Assembly: GCA_037349315.1 (NCBI GenBank)
Contig: JBAIAC010000024.1
Location: forward strand, 39,095,501 to 39,159,500
Direction of reading: 5' to 3'
Length of the DNA stretch: 64,000 nucleotides
Source of the DNA: Chelydra serpentina
Taxonomy: Eukaryota > Chordata > Testudines > Chelydridae
Shown: piece by piece, positions 34,601 to 46,600 of the stretch
Position numbering within the stretch: the first letter of the stretch is position 1
Layout: every line of letters begins with the position of its first letter
Position numbers and translations under genes: made by a program
The notes under the pieces: generated by a model
The model's database searches: none
Told to the model about the DNA's origin: nothing
What the model saw: the letters and a program-made list of their open reading frames with translations, nothing else

Positions 34601-37600
34601 CAGCACAGCTTCTTCATTTGCATTAGCTATGTCAAGTTTAAGCTATGGAAGAAAACTTCCACCTCTTTGCTTAGTCTCTCCTCCAGGAGAAACTCACATC
34701 TAAACACCACCTCTGGTAGGGCTTGGACACAGACAGACATCTGGATTGGTGATATGTTTAGTGACAGTCAATTAGAGCAGCTGCTTCTGGCATCTGTACT
34801 TGCAAGTGTAAATGTTTATTAGCCTTCCTGTGGAGGTTTATCAGAAGCTTGAGGGCCTGTTGAATGGTGAAAGGAATCTCTGTGGGGAGAAAAGGGAAGT
34901 GAATCTGACAGATCTAACAATCAGAGCTATCCTTAGTTTCATTAGGTCTCTTGTACAGTCCTCCTTCTCTTACGCCATCGAGGGAACCAGAGAGAAGGAA
35001 GAGCTGATACAACTAAGACTGTTAGTCTATCAGGTGCCACAGGACTCTTTGTAACTAAGACTGGGTTCAGGCATTTAATGCTGAGCATCAAAAGTAAATG
35101 GGTTCTAATCTCCCTTTTCAAATGTAGCAAGAACCTCTGATTTTTTTAAAGATTCTGGGTGTCTACTGAACCTAGACCGGGCATTCATATGGGAAGATAT
35201 TTATTTGTTGGCAACCTTGGTTATTTGGTTATCCATTGGTGCTACAAAATTGGCTTCCCTGACAATCCACATTTCATCCAGATAGAGCTGCTTAGTAGTT
35301 GAGCTATTTTTTTAAATGGCAGATTTTACAAGTCACAGCCACCAGGAAACTGAACAAGCTTCAAGTCTTGGTGGTCTCTTGTCTGTAGACTTTTAGTTAA
35401 AATAGGCTCTAGAGCCCTTAAAATCCACTTGGGTTTTTGTCATACAACACTCCTACAATAGGTTCTGATGTTCCAAGAGAACCATGTCCGAATGGCTTTC
35501 TGAGTAGAGGTTATCTCGCTGTTAGAGGTTTACAGATCTGCAACTTAAAGGTTTGTCCATTTAAGAAAAACCCATTTTGGCTCTGTCTCAGATCTACGTC
35601 TGTTCAAGGAATTTGCTGAGCATCCATATGGTTTTATCTGCATATATTTACCAATCATTGCTTAAATTCAGCTTCTAGACAATAATCCAAGTTTAACCTC
35701 AGTGTTGCAGAATATATTTCTAAGATAGGTGCAACCAAACTCTTGTATCTGCTTTATATTTTGTTTGGGGGGGTGTATTGCCCATTTTGGGGGTGGAGGA
35801 GAGGGCTATCTTAATCTCCTTTTTGTAATATTTAGGAGGTACCTTGCTACTCATATGAAAGGGGAGAGAAAACATACATAAAACCCTCTTGTTGTTTTTC
35901 ACTATTCAGGATGTGGTACATTACTTTTTCTTCTCATTATTGTTTGTTCCAGTATCTCTTAAATTTTTTAGAAATCTTTCTCAAGCTTCAGTGTCCAGTT
36001 GGAATCCACTGGAAAGAAAAGTACCTGTAACTCTTCCCTGAAGAGAGCTCCCAAACCTGGTGGATTAACACTGCTTATCTTTTCCTTTGGGAGGGTTCTA
36101 TAATATTTTTATCCATTAATAGTGATTGACTTTTGTTTCAGTCACTCTTTTGAAAGGACCTGATGCTGGAATTCTGTAAGCCATGGGCATGTTTCTGGTT
36201 TCTAAAAGTTCAGAATTTTCTAGCTGGGAAAGTTCCTGTCTGGGCACATGCTGGAACCACAGACTAATGTGGTAGTTCTCTGAAACAAATCTGACTTGTA
36301 CAGAACAAGATTTATAAATAAATGAGGTTTTTATGCTGCAAATGTAAAGGTGAATGAATTAACTGAAAGAAATAAATATAAAATGGCTTCATAACCTTTA
36401 ATTTCTTTCCCCAGTTTGCCCTGACAGTCTCTTTAATAAAGTGAAGTCCTCCTGCTCATGGGCTATAAGAAGGTGCAAAGAAATAAATGTTTCCTTCTTT
36501 CCATATGAATCTCAGGTAAACTTTAGACTTTATATTAGCATAACTCCAGAAATTATACTGCATTTTATATTTCTAAGTGATTTATCCACTATAAAGTCTT
36601 GAAATGTAGCTGATTTTTATTTTAAATATATTTTTCAGACATTGTGACAAATGGTACACAAAGCCTACCACCATTTTGGCTTATTAACAATGTATTTGCA
36701 AGATGAAAACAAATTGCTATTGCTATCAAAAGTTTATTTTCAACTGTCTTCATTGCATGACTGGGTTCAGTTGACATGCAAAGCTTTTGTCATTTAGTGC
36801 AGCAAATGAGTTCTGGCTCGTTTTAAGCAATGCCAAACTTCATTACTCACTATTTTGCAGGACTGTTCTCTTGACTCCTAACTAGATAGGATTAGTTAAG
36901 ACCCCAGAATCAACTACTTAGAGAGATGGAAATTCAGCAAGAGTAAACAATTCAGGGAATTTAGAATTCTAAAAGCAAAAAAGACATGGTTAAATGATAC
37001 ATTTAAGATTAGTAGTATGAAGACACTGGTGAGGATAATCACCAGCTAGAGTGAAAACCACCAATGAAAGAGGCTGGAAACTGTCTGCAATAATAGATTT
37101 GTCACTCCATGCACTTCATATCAAAGGGGGAAAAAAGATGAAATACTACACCGATACTGGCCAACATAGGGAAGCCCACAAGGCCAAGAACCCTTGTTCC
37201 ACTGTAGGAAGTTGTAGAAATGTCTGAGTGTTACTCTTCTCACATAACTTTTCCTGTTTTCTGTGTACCTCCCCTTCTCTGTTATGTGCCACACTGCTAG
37301 GGTCACAAACTCTCGTACCCCAACTGGTACGTGAGTGTAGGAGAGGCTCTTGCCTCCTATTATTTTCTGGTAAGGGAGCTTCCTAACTGAAGGACTCCTT
37401 TCCATCTCCTCACTACTTTTTATTGGGTGAGTCATGGGGTTGTAGTAATGGAACGAAAATCTTCTTCCTAACTTTGACTTACACAAAGGGCTTTTATCAC
37501 AACTGTTTGTCAGAGGGTTGTTTTTATTAAACTGCTTTTACCAAAAAAAGTTTTTTAGGCCTGGTCCACACTGAGGGGTGGTGGTGGTGGTGTCGATCTA

Positions 37601-40600
37601 AGATACGCAACTTCAGCTACGAGAATAGCGTCGCTGAAGTCGACGTATCTTAGATCGAATTAAAATTACTTCGGGTCCACGCGGTGCAGGCTCGCTCCCC
37701 CGTTGACTCCGTTTACTCCTCGCGCCGAGCTGGAGTTCCGGAGTCGACGGGGAGTGCTTCTGGGATCGATTTATCGCATCCACATGAGATCCGATAAATC
37801 GATCCCCAGAAGATCGATCTCTATCCGCCGAATCGGGTGGGTAGTGTAGACATACCCTTAATTTTGGTGAAACATCTGCATCCAAAGTCAACTGAGGGCT
37901 GTGAAAGTGTCAGTCTATTGTGGGATTTCACTATCCTGGTCCTTCAGCGAACCTCTATCTGAAACTGAGAAATTGATCGTTGGTTTTCTAATGTAAAAAG
38001 TAAGCAGAATCCATATCTCTTTTCCTTTTGGCTCTTTTTTATGCCTTGGGATCAGGAAATCATAAATATGCAATAAAGAGGATTTTTGCTTACTTGGCTG
38101 GCAGATAAGAATCTCCTGATGACATTCACTTAAGCCCAGTTTGCATGGTGCTAGAACTGGGTAGAATCAGACTTCATTCTGGGACAGGTTTGAAAGGCCA
38201 GGCTCTGCAAGAAGGAAATAAGCATTTTGCACCTTTATCTGCAGAAGGAATTCCTATTTGGAATTTTGGTACATAGCTATGGAGGTAATTTTAAGTTGGC
38301 AAGCGAGCCCGTTGATACAAGGATTGTGTGAATCTCTGGCAGCAACTTGGTTAACTGGGGAACAGCCAAAAGATTGGTTTTTAATAGTGTCAGAAACAAG
38401 TAAAATCTTTTGCTGAAGTTCTTCTACAAGTGTATGTGTGTAGTTTTCCCCCCGCCCCCCAGACTATAATTTCTTAAATGTATGTCAAATTGTGGGCCTA
38501 AGCAAGTTTAACTGTGTCCCTTTATAATCACTTTGGCATTGCATTGCTCCATGCCAGACATTGGATGGTATTTAGTTCTGACTGCCTCAGGTTCCTCCAT
38601 CTGTACAGGTAGTGAACAGGTTGAAACATACAGTAATGTCTGTAAGGGAGAAGAGAAAATGGAGGAGAGTAATAGAGGAAAGGAGAGTGAGAACAAGAAA
38701 CAAAGATGAGCTCAAGAGGACAGAGAAAAGGAAAGATGATTGAGGTAAAAATAAAATGGTATCATTAGGCAATGTTAGCTTAGATATGTATTTTCTTGTG
38801 CATGCCTTTTTTGTTACAAAATAAGGTCCCTACCCCATGACTGTTTTTCTTACACCAGACGTTATTTCTAAAGAAATGTACAATGCTAAGCTCTTTCATG
38901 GCTATTCTTGCTTAGGTATTTACTCTCGATGTCCCAGATGCATTCTTCTGCTGTTACAGTCCAACTGTGGAAAAGGCAAACGGTAAAGATGCCATCATGG
39001 AAGCAATGGCTGAACAAATTGTTACGTTATGTGCAACTTTAGATGAAAACCCAGGAGTAAGATATAAAAGGTAGGGCAGAAAATAGTGTTAAATATATGT
39101 AGGGTTTTCAGTGTTATGACTTCCTACTTGCAATGCTGTTTAGAAACAGCAGTGTTCCATCTTCTGATATGCTTTTAATAAAAACATAATATATTATAAC
39201 TATAATTAAATAAGTTGGCATGAGTCCACATATAGAGTAAGTGTAGTGCAGGTTTTTTTTGTTTACCTTGAGCATTTGACAACTTTTTGTATATCCTCAG
39301 TGCTTTTGATGCTGGTCATAGAATATCTGGGTTGGAAGGGACCTTAAGAGGTCATCTAGTCCAACCCCCTGCTCAAAGCAGGAACAATCCCCAATTTTTG
39401 GCCCAGATCCCTAAATGGCCCCCTCAAGGATTGAACTCTCAACCCTGGGTTTAGCAGGCCAATGCTCAAACCACTGAGCTATCAGTGGTCACTTGCACTT
39501 ACTGTCTCATTTGCTAATGTGACATCATATTCATGTACTACTTTTTGGGGGGGGGGGCACTTGCCTGTATCCTGTTCCCCAGGTTCTGCATGAGTGTTTT
39601 ACCATTAACCCAGTAACAGAACTTCTGTTACTAAATTTGAGCCTAGGAGACTGTCTTCTTTTTCTGGGGTCCCTGCATGGATTTGGGAAGCAACAGGAGC
39701 CAGAGGAGAGGGGAGACAGTTAAGGTCTGAGATCTGTGTGTGTGTGGGGCTAAGGAGCAATCAGAGCAGAGTCAAGTCCCCTTCCCCGCTCTCTGGAGCG
39801 GTTCAGAAAGGGAACAATTGATCTTTGGGGGTCCAAGAAAGCTCCCAACTTCCATGCTCCCGGAGTCCTTTGCGGGTCATGGGGAAGGATTTAGACAGTT
39901 GCTGTTGGGGTGGGAAATAGAGAGGCAGGCCTGAGCACATTTGTTTTCAAGCTGTCCATTTTCCTTAGCAGAAAAGATGATTTTTAAAAAATAAGTGGGA
40001 GTAGGGAAAAAATCTTTTAAAATACTCTGAGCTCTAGCATTGAATTTTTGAGCTTTTTATGGATGTCAGTCTCACTGGTCATTTTAAATCCATTTTGTTT
40101 TTGTTCTAATGTTGGTTGTTCTGCTCAGAGATAATTACAGTATAAGTCCAGACTGGTTGGAATGGTGCCATTTATCTAAATAGTATTTCATTCTCTGGTA
40201 AAATAGCTAAGCAAAAACTGCCTGCCTGCCTGCCTGTTAGCTGCTTAGACCTGAAGAAAAGCTCTATGTAAGCTTGAAAGCAGAAGTTGGTCTAATAAAA
40301 GATATTACCTCACCTACCTTCTCTTTAGTAGTTACTTTTTATGGAGAAAGGAGAGCCAGGACATCTGACTTTTATTCCTGGATCTGCCATAGACTTGCTC
40401 TATAACCTAAGACTCTTCTTTTAACTTTTCTGTCTGTCAATTTCCTTGGCTGTAAAATTGGTAACATTACACTCACAGGAGTGTTTAGGACTTAGATTAA
40501 TTCAAGAAAGTATTTAAGTACATGTTTTAAGTGCATCCCTATTCAGTAAAGTACTTTAAGCATATATTTGAACACATGCTTAAAGTTATACGTGTGTTTA

Positions 40601-43600
40601 AGTGTTTTGAGTAAGGATGCTCTTGTGAATTGGGGCCTAAATGCGTTAAAACTTCCCAAGCATCTTTGATATTTTCTGATCAAAGGCATAATAGAAATGC
40701 AGATTATTAAATTTCTCTGCCACTTCAGCATACAGTCTCAAAAGCTATCATTTCCTATAATATACTAGGAACAAAGTACTAAACAAGTTTGTGTTTAAAT
40801 AGTAAATTAAAAGTAGAAAAAATTTCCTAGTTTTTTTGTGTGTGTGATGGGCACAACTTTTTACACAAATTTTCAACAAGTAGCATTCTTTTACAGTTAA
40901 ATGCCTAAAGGATTTTGACAGTTAAACAGCCTTTAGTTTTATGGTTTATAGCATCTAAACTAAAAATTACTATAAATCTGAATATTATATCGTGTAATAA
41001 ATTGTTGTTTTGATTAGCTTTGCAACTAGAATTATGGGGAGAAACACTGAAATTTTTCACTCGGGTATCCTCTTCAACCAGAACTGAATAACCATCCCAT
41101 TATTGTTCTTTCACTCTTCTTATTGACTATTGTACATGTAGGTAAGACTTGCTATCCATTTTGGTCTTGCTTATATTTCTTTTTAAAAAAGCTGTGTATA
41201 CTTTGTTTTGAGTACAAGATAACAATTTACGGCTTGATCATACAGATATGTGGTATTGATAGGAAAATAGGAATGAAATTATTCACATGCTTAAGTATGT
41301 TTAGGATTAAGCTCTTAAGCTGTTTTATGTCAGTTGAGGGAAAGTACTGTAAATTTGCATTATGGCAAAAATGTGTTTGAAATGTTTTAAAATTAAGTAG
41401 GAGTTCTGAAACTACAGATGTTTGAAGATAAGTAGTTGCATTATAGAACACTGACAACTAAAAGGTCTTATAACAGAAATTTAATAAACAATATTTGAGA
41501 CATTTTCTTTTTTTTCCTCCAGCAAGCCATTGGATAATGCCAGCAAACTTGCAGGGCTAGTTGAAAATAAGCTTGAAAAGTACTATAAAATTGATGAGAA
41601 AAGCCAAATAAAGGTAGAGTGAAAACTACATCCCATGTTTGCTTTATTTTTGTAAATAAAGGAAATTGTTAAAGGATGTTACAAGACAGAATGCTGTTTT
41701 TTAAAAAAGATTTGGTTACTGAATATAGAAAACTGATTGTCACTTCAGTTGCTTTTTGTGTAATTTAAAAACCGGTTGGAATAGTGGAAGATAACTTGTG
41801 CAGTAGGTTTCTTATCCAAAGAAAACAGAATTGATGCTCTATGTTCATATAATAACTCATGGAGACGTATCACCTGGAGGAGGGTTGCCAGACTAATAAA
41901 TGGGTGGTGCAGATCAGAGGGAAAATGCATGATTTTGACTCCATCCCACTTTTTAGGGCATTGGGCAAAGCAGCGGATTATATCGGGTATAGTTTTCCCA
42001 CTTCGGGATTCATGGAAATCCCATTGCTGTGGGAGAACAGGGCTCTTAGAAATATGCCTACCATCCTTCATTTCTCCCACAGTAGCGCCTAATAGTTTGT
42101 CATGGGGTAAGTCATGTGTACAGGTGGTTTCATGCTTGGGTCAGTGGGCTACTGCCTAAGCGTCTCTTGATTCCATGGCATTCAGCTCAGTCACAAGAAC
42201 AAATGCAACTGAGTCCCCTGTGCCACCAGTAGATACTCCACCCAACCCAAGCATGTAGTACTTTTCTAGTGTTTGGGGCAGTGAGGTGGGTACAACCACC
42301 AAGAGAATGGAAGCACAAACAGGAGCAAGCAAGAATATAAGAGAAAATCAAAAAGAAGAAACTGCTGGTCTATTGGGAGGGGGCGGGGGGGAGGAAGAGC
42401 CTCTGATAAAAGGGTTTGGAACCAGTCATTCATTCTGGGACCACTGGTGCCACTCTGAATGCTTGTCAGTTTGGTCCTGTGTCTTGCTGACCTTCTCACT
42501 TGATCAAAGCGCTGAGGTTTTGTGATGCTGGTCTTCTAGTGACTCCTAAAGAACTTAGTTTTGAATCCACATCAAGATCAGCTGGCTATCACATTTAAAA
42601 CTAAGTTCTCTTGTTTGGTCTAGGATTCAGATAATATCCATGTTTCTGTGTGTCAAGCCTAAGACATGCTTGTTTTCTGTTGTGTCCAGTTCAACAGGGA
42701 TTTTTGCTTTTGAGGTAAAAGTTAAAGGATTGTAGTGTGCCTGAAACCACAATACATAAAGAACATCCTGTATGAATGCATGTTGTCTTTAAACAGAAAG
42801 CTGCCTCTACTTCAGAAGTAGCAGGGCCAGTTTGGTATAGCTAATGACAACTTAACTGTAATGGGGTTTTGAATTACAAAAAAAATCTTGCTCTTGATCA
42901 GAGAATAAACGAGTTTGAAACGCTATAGGATTTTCCAAGAAGGCTTAGAATGTGATTTGGTTGCTTCAAATAGATTTGGAGGGTTGTAGCTTTATACAGT
43001 ATGGTTTTTAAAGTTTTCTGTCCTGATGTTTTTAGGGTAAAACCCACTCCCAGCTGTTAATAATTGATCGTGGCTTTGACCCTGTGTCCACTGTACTCCA
43101 TGAACTTACCTTCCAAGCAATGGCATATGATCTGCTACCAATTGAAAATGATACATACAAGCAAGTATAACTTTTTGTATCTAAATACGTGATTCTGATT
43201 TGAGTCTTTGATATCTGTTTTATGTGTACAGTTAAAGGTGAACTACAAAGGGAATTATTTGGTATTTTACTACTTTATGCTGTATAAAGATGGCTTCAGT
43301 TTATTTAAAACCTTTTTTCTTCTGTCCTCTTTGCCAGAGATTTTTGATTGGTTACATTGTCTTGCTAACTGAAGCTTCTGAGTGGGCCTTCAAAGATACA
43401 ACCCCAGTAGTAAGACTGATTTGGTGGGGGGAGGGTATCACAGAGGTATGGATAACTATGGCAGGAGGGGGAAATGTCCATAGCAGCAACAATTTTTGGC
43501 TTGTCCTGCGATCAGAAAAATTAAGACATCTAGCGGACGTAGCTATGTTTACTACTCTAATCTAAAAGCTTAACTGGTGATGACTAGAGCTGAATTTTTT

Positions 43601-46600
43601 ATATTTATTAAAGTTGAGATCCAGGTATGAGCTCTGAAACCTAGATCTAATTTAGTTCGAGTATCTCTTGCATAAAAAGACTTTCTCCACCTTATTAGGA
43701 TATAAATCTTGAATCTGCTTCCAAATTTGTTTGTCACAAACAAGTCGTCATACTTCTGCCATGCGATCAGGCAGCCTTTGTGGCATACATTTCAGATATC
43801 TGAGAATCTGCCAAAGAACTATATATCAAATGGAAATTTACAAGAGTTTCAGAAATAATTCTAAGCTTGCAACATTTATTTATATTCTTATGAGTCTGAA
43901 ACTTATTGGTTAGATTTTTATCCAGTAGGTAGAGCCACTATTTGGTTATTTTAAATTAAGTTTGCATTTTTCTTATTTCTGCTGCCTACTGGTTTAACCA
44001 CTATTTGTGAGTTTCTGCAACTATATCCAAATATAAATGAAAGTATTGTCATAAGATACCTCATATGCATCATATTCCTTCTGTTCACAGAAAACTGCTT
44101 AATAATTGAAGTCTGTGATGCTAAGCATGTTAGCTGTAGATTTGTGGAGTAATTAGTCCACAAAAGTCTGTTCTGTAGCAGTATATGGAGTTTGTAGACA
44201 CAAGTCCTTCTGTACCTCAAGAGGTGTATAGAATCTAATGCTATCTGTATTTTTGTCATCTCCAATATGTTTGACTTTGCACACAACTTCAATTCAAAAA
44301 GGGAAAATTAAAAACCTACAGGAAATTAAAATGCATGTAAATCTGTGGGGGCTTTGGTTTGGTTTGGTTAAACCAACAACCTACAAAATATTCAAAGGAT
44401 AAGCCAGGATGGATTTCCAACCTTAACTGAGATTACTGCAGAAGAAAATTATTCTAAAACTCATGTAATTTTGTCTTAATTATTAAGGACTTCAGATCAG
44501 CCTTAACTTTTCCTGAGCATTATGCATAAAATATGCTTAAAATAGTACATATTGTTTCAGAACCACATTTCTTTTTTTAAAAAAGAAATCATCTTTGTGC
44601 ATTACCTGCCAATGTTAAAAATTGTTGTTTAACTTTTATTCTACATGTTCAGTTGCTTTTATGTAAAGCATACATTGGAAATATCTAATTTCACAACCTG
44701 ATTTCCTGTCTGTAGATATAAAACAGATGGACCCAGTGGAAAGGAAAGGGAGGCAATTCTGGAGGAGGAGGATGAGCTCTGGGTGAAAATTCGGCACAAG
44801 CATATTGCAGATGTGTTAGAGTATGTGAATACGTTCTTGATGTTTGATACTTTATATATTTCAGGGATATTATTTAATTAGAAAATACTCCAGTAATAGA
44901 ATTGACAGAGGTATAAAGGCAGAGAATAATTATAGAAATATATTACAGATTTGTAAGGGGAAAAGATTACCTGGTTTGGCTAGCTAGTAAGGGAGAATAG
45001 TCAGTATGTACAGACCTCTCAGTGCTGTACACATTAAATTCTAGTGTCCAAAAACTGATGTTAGCAAAATAACTCAAATGTATGTAAATCATATACCAAT
45101 ATTTATTGAAATCCTTTATAAAAATAATTTTAATTTCTAATTTTAAAGATGATGAGACTTCACAATCTTCATCTAAATTTTGAGGAGGAAATTTAGAATT
45201 CAAGAAGCACTTAGCTTTGCCATAAATGGGGAGAAGAGATTTCATTCCCATCGAAAATGAGTATTTTTACAGGATGGAATACCAAAATGTTTTCCTTAAC
45301 ATGATGGTATTCCTACTGAGAATATTTAGCTTTAGTCTTCTACCTAGAAATGTATGGAAATGCGTATCTTTATCTATTTTTTTAAAACCTCATTTTTCAC
45401 TAAAAAAACAGTTATGATCATTGGAAACCATAAATCTCTTGTTTACTACTTTATCATACTGTTAACTTAATTTAATTTATAAATAATTAAATTACTTGTT
45501 TCTGATCGTAAAGCATTCCTTTACTTTCTCTTAATCTGACAGGGAAATTCCAAAACTTTTGAAAGAAGTTTCATCAAAGAGAAAAGCAACAGAAGGAAAA
45601 GTAAGCAATAGTTACTTATTACTGATTAATTAAATTTTTTTTTTCTAATATTAATTGCCGGCCCAGTGTATTTTTTCGACAAGGTCAGTTAAAAGTTCTG
45701 TTTGGTTATTGGTTCTTAACCTGCTTGAGAAATGGATACAAGTTTCTCAGCTGGGGAGTTGGGAAATCCCAGCCTCCAGCAGTAAGGGAAATAAATAAAA
45801 TTTGTTGAATGAGAAACATCAGTTCAGTTTAAAAACTGTGTCCTCTTTTCACAGTTATCGCTAAGTAATCTGGCCCAGCTAATGAAAAAGATGCCCCACT
45901 TCCGTAAACAGATTACTAAGGTAAGCAGCATCCTGGACATTGCTATGCTTTTCTTGTCAACTGTTCTCACCAAATAGTATCTCTGGTTTTAAAGGCTATA
46001 TTTTTATGATTTTAATTCAAGAACCCTAGGGTGAAAAAATCTGTTGATTTTTATATTGAGCTTTTGTCATGCATGTTTTCATGTTAGGTGCTTCAAATTT
46101 TTGTTCTCAATTAATACATTTTTTTGAGGAGTAAGTCCACTTCCAAGTGTGGTGGCTTTTTTGTCAATATGAAATGTTTAAGCCTTCTGTTGGATGCATT
46201 CATAGTCTTTAAGTAAACTAATGCACTTGGATTATGATTGTAGATACCTGTCTGAACAGCTAATGCTTCGCAGTATTGCTTTTACTTTCTCTTTATATAG
46301 CAATGATGAATGGAAGAAATGTTTCAAATTAGTACGATCAACACACAATTAGTATAGTGTCAAACTTAACTTTATACAATATAAAATACAATCGTATTTT
46401 ATTTTCTTAGTAAAGATTCTAAAGTTAAATAGGTTTCAGTTTTAATTGATGCATCTTACACTATCTGCAAAAATACACATCTAAAGGAAACTACTGAAGC
46501 ATGATCATGTTCTCACTTGACCTGTAACCATAAATTAACAGGTGTTAATCACAAACCCACTGCAGAATCTTCATGCATTATAGAAATGAAAAACAGACTT

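Larger units (their letters stand above)
31961..36414 (+). other. STXBP3 introns 4 and 5
   Basis: Intron 4 (31961-32496) is short and plain. Intron 5 (32576-36414) has a C-run near 33390, a small tandem duplication (34120-34165) and a fragment of Penelope-like tail (35015-35052, TTAGTCTATCAGGTGCCACAGGACTC). The many short open frames between 33280 and 35130 have no recognisable family. Exon 5 lies between the two introns and is listed separately. Confidence 0.65.
39071..41522 (+). other. STXBP3 intron 7
   Basis: It holds a Cry SINE (39317-39484), a G-run near 39546, a short CTGC repeat (40213-40235) and a Penelope-like tail (40236-40320). The remaining AT-rich sequence has no recognisable content. 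Confidence 0.7.
41614..45542 (+). other. STXBP3 introns 8, 9 and 10
   Basis: Introns 8 (41614-43035), 9 (43161-44715, GC-AG) and 10 (44821-45542) contain no repeat that I recognise. Several short open frames around 41745-42525 and 43290-44292 have no family resemblance. Exons 9 and 10 lie between and are listed separately. Confidence 0.6.

Noticed and set aside
33280..35130. Several 60 to 85-codon open frames in STXBP3 intron 5
   Set aside because: No splice-site context, no family resemblance and no coding bias; lengths are within chance expectation.
41745..42525. Overlapping open frames of 76 to 111 codons in intron 8
   Set aside because: Both strands are open with no recognisable motif; possibly an old repeat, but nothing supports a gene.
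43165..43170. GT donor four bases after the GC donor of STXBP3 exon 9
   Set aside because: Its use would shift the frame and give a stop at the start of exon 10 (ATA TAA), against the conserved YKTDG sequence.
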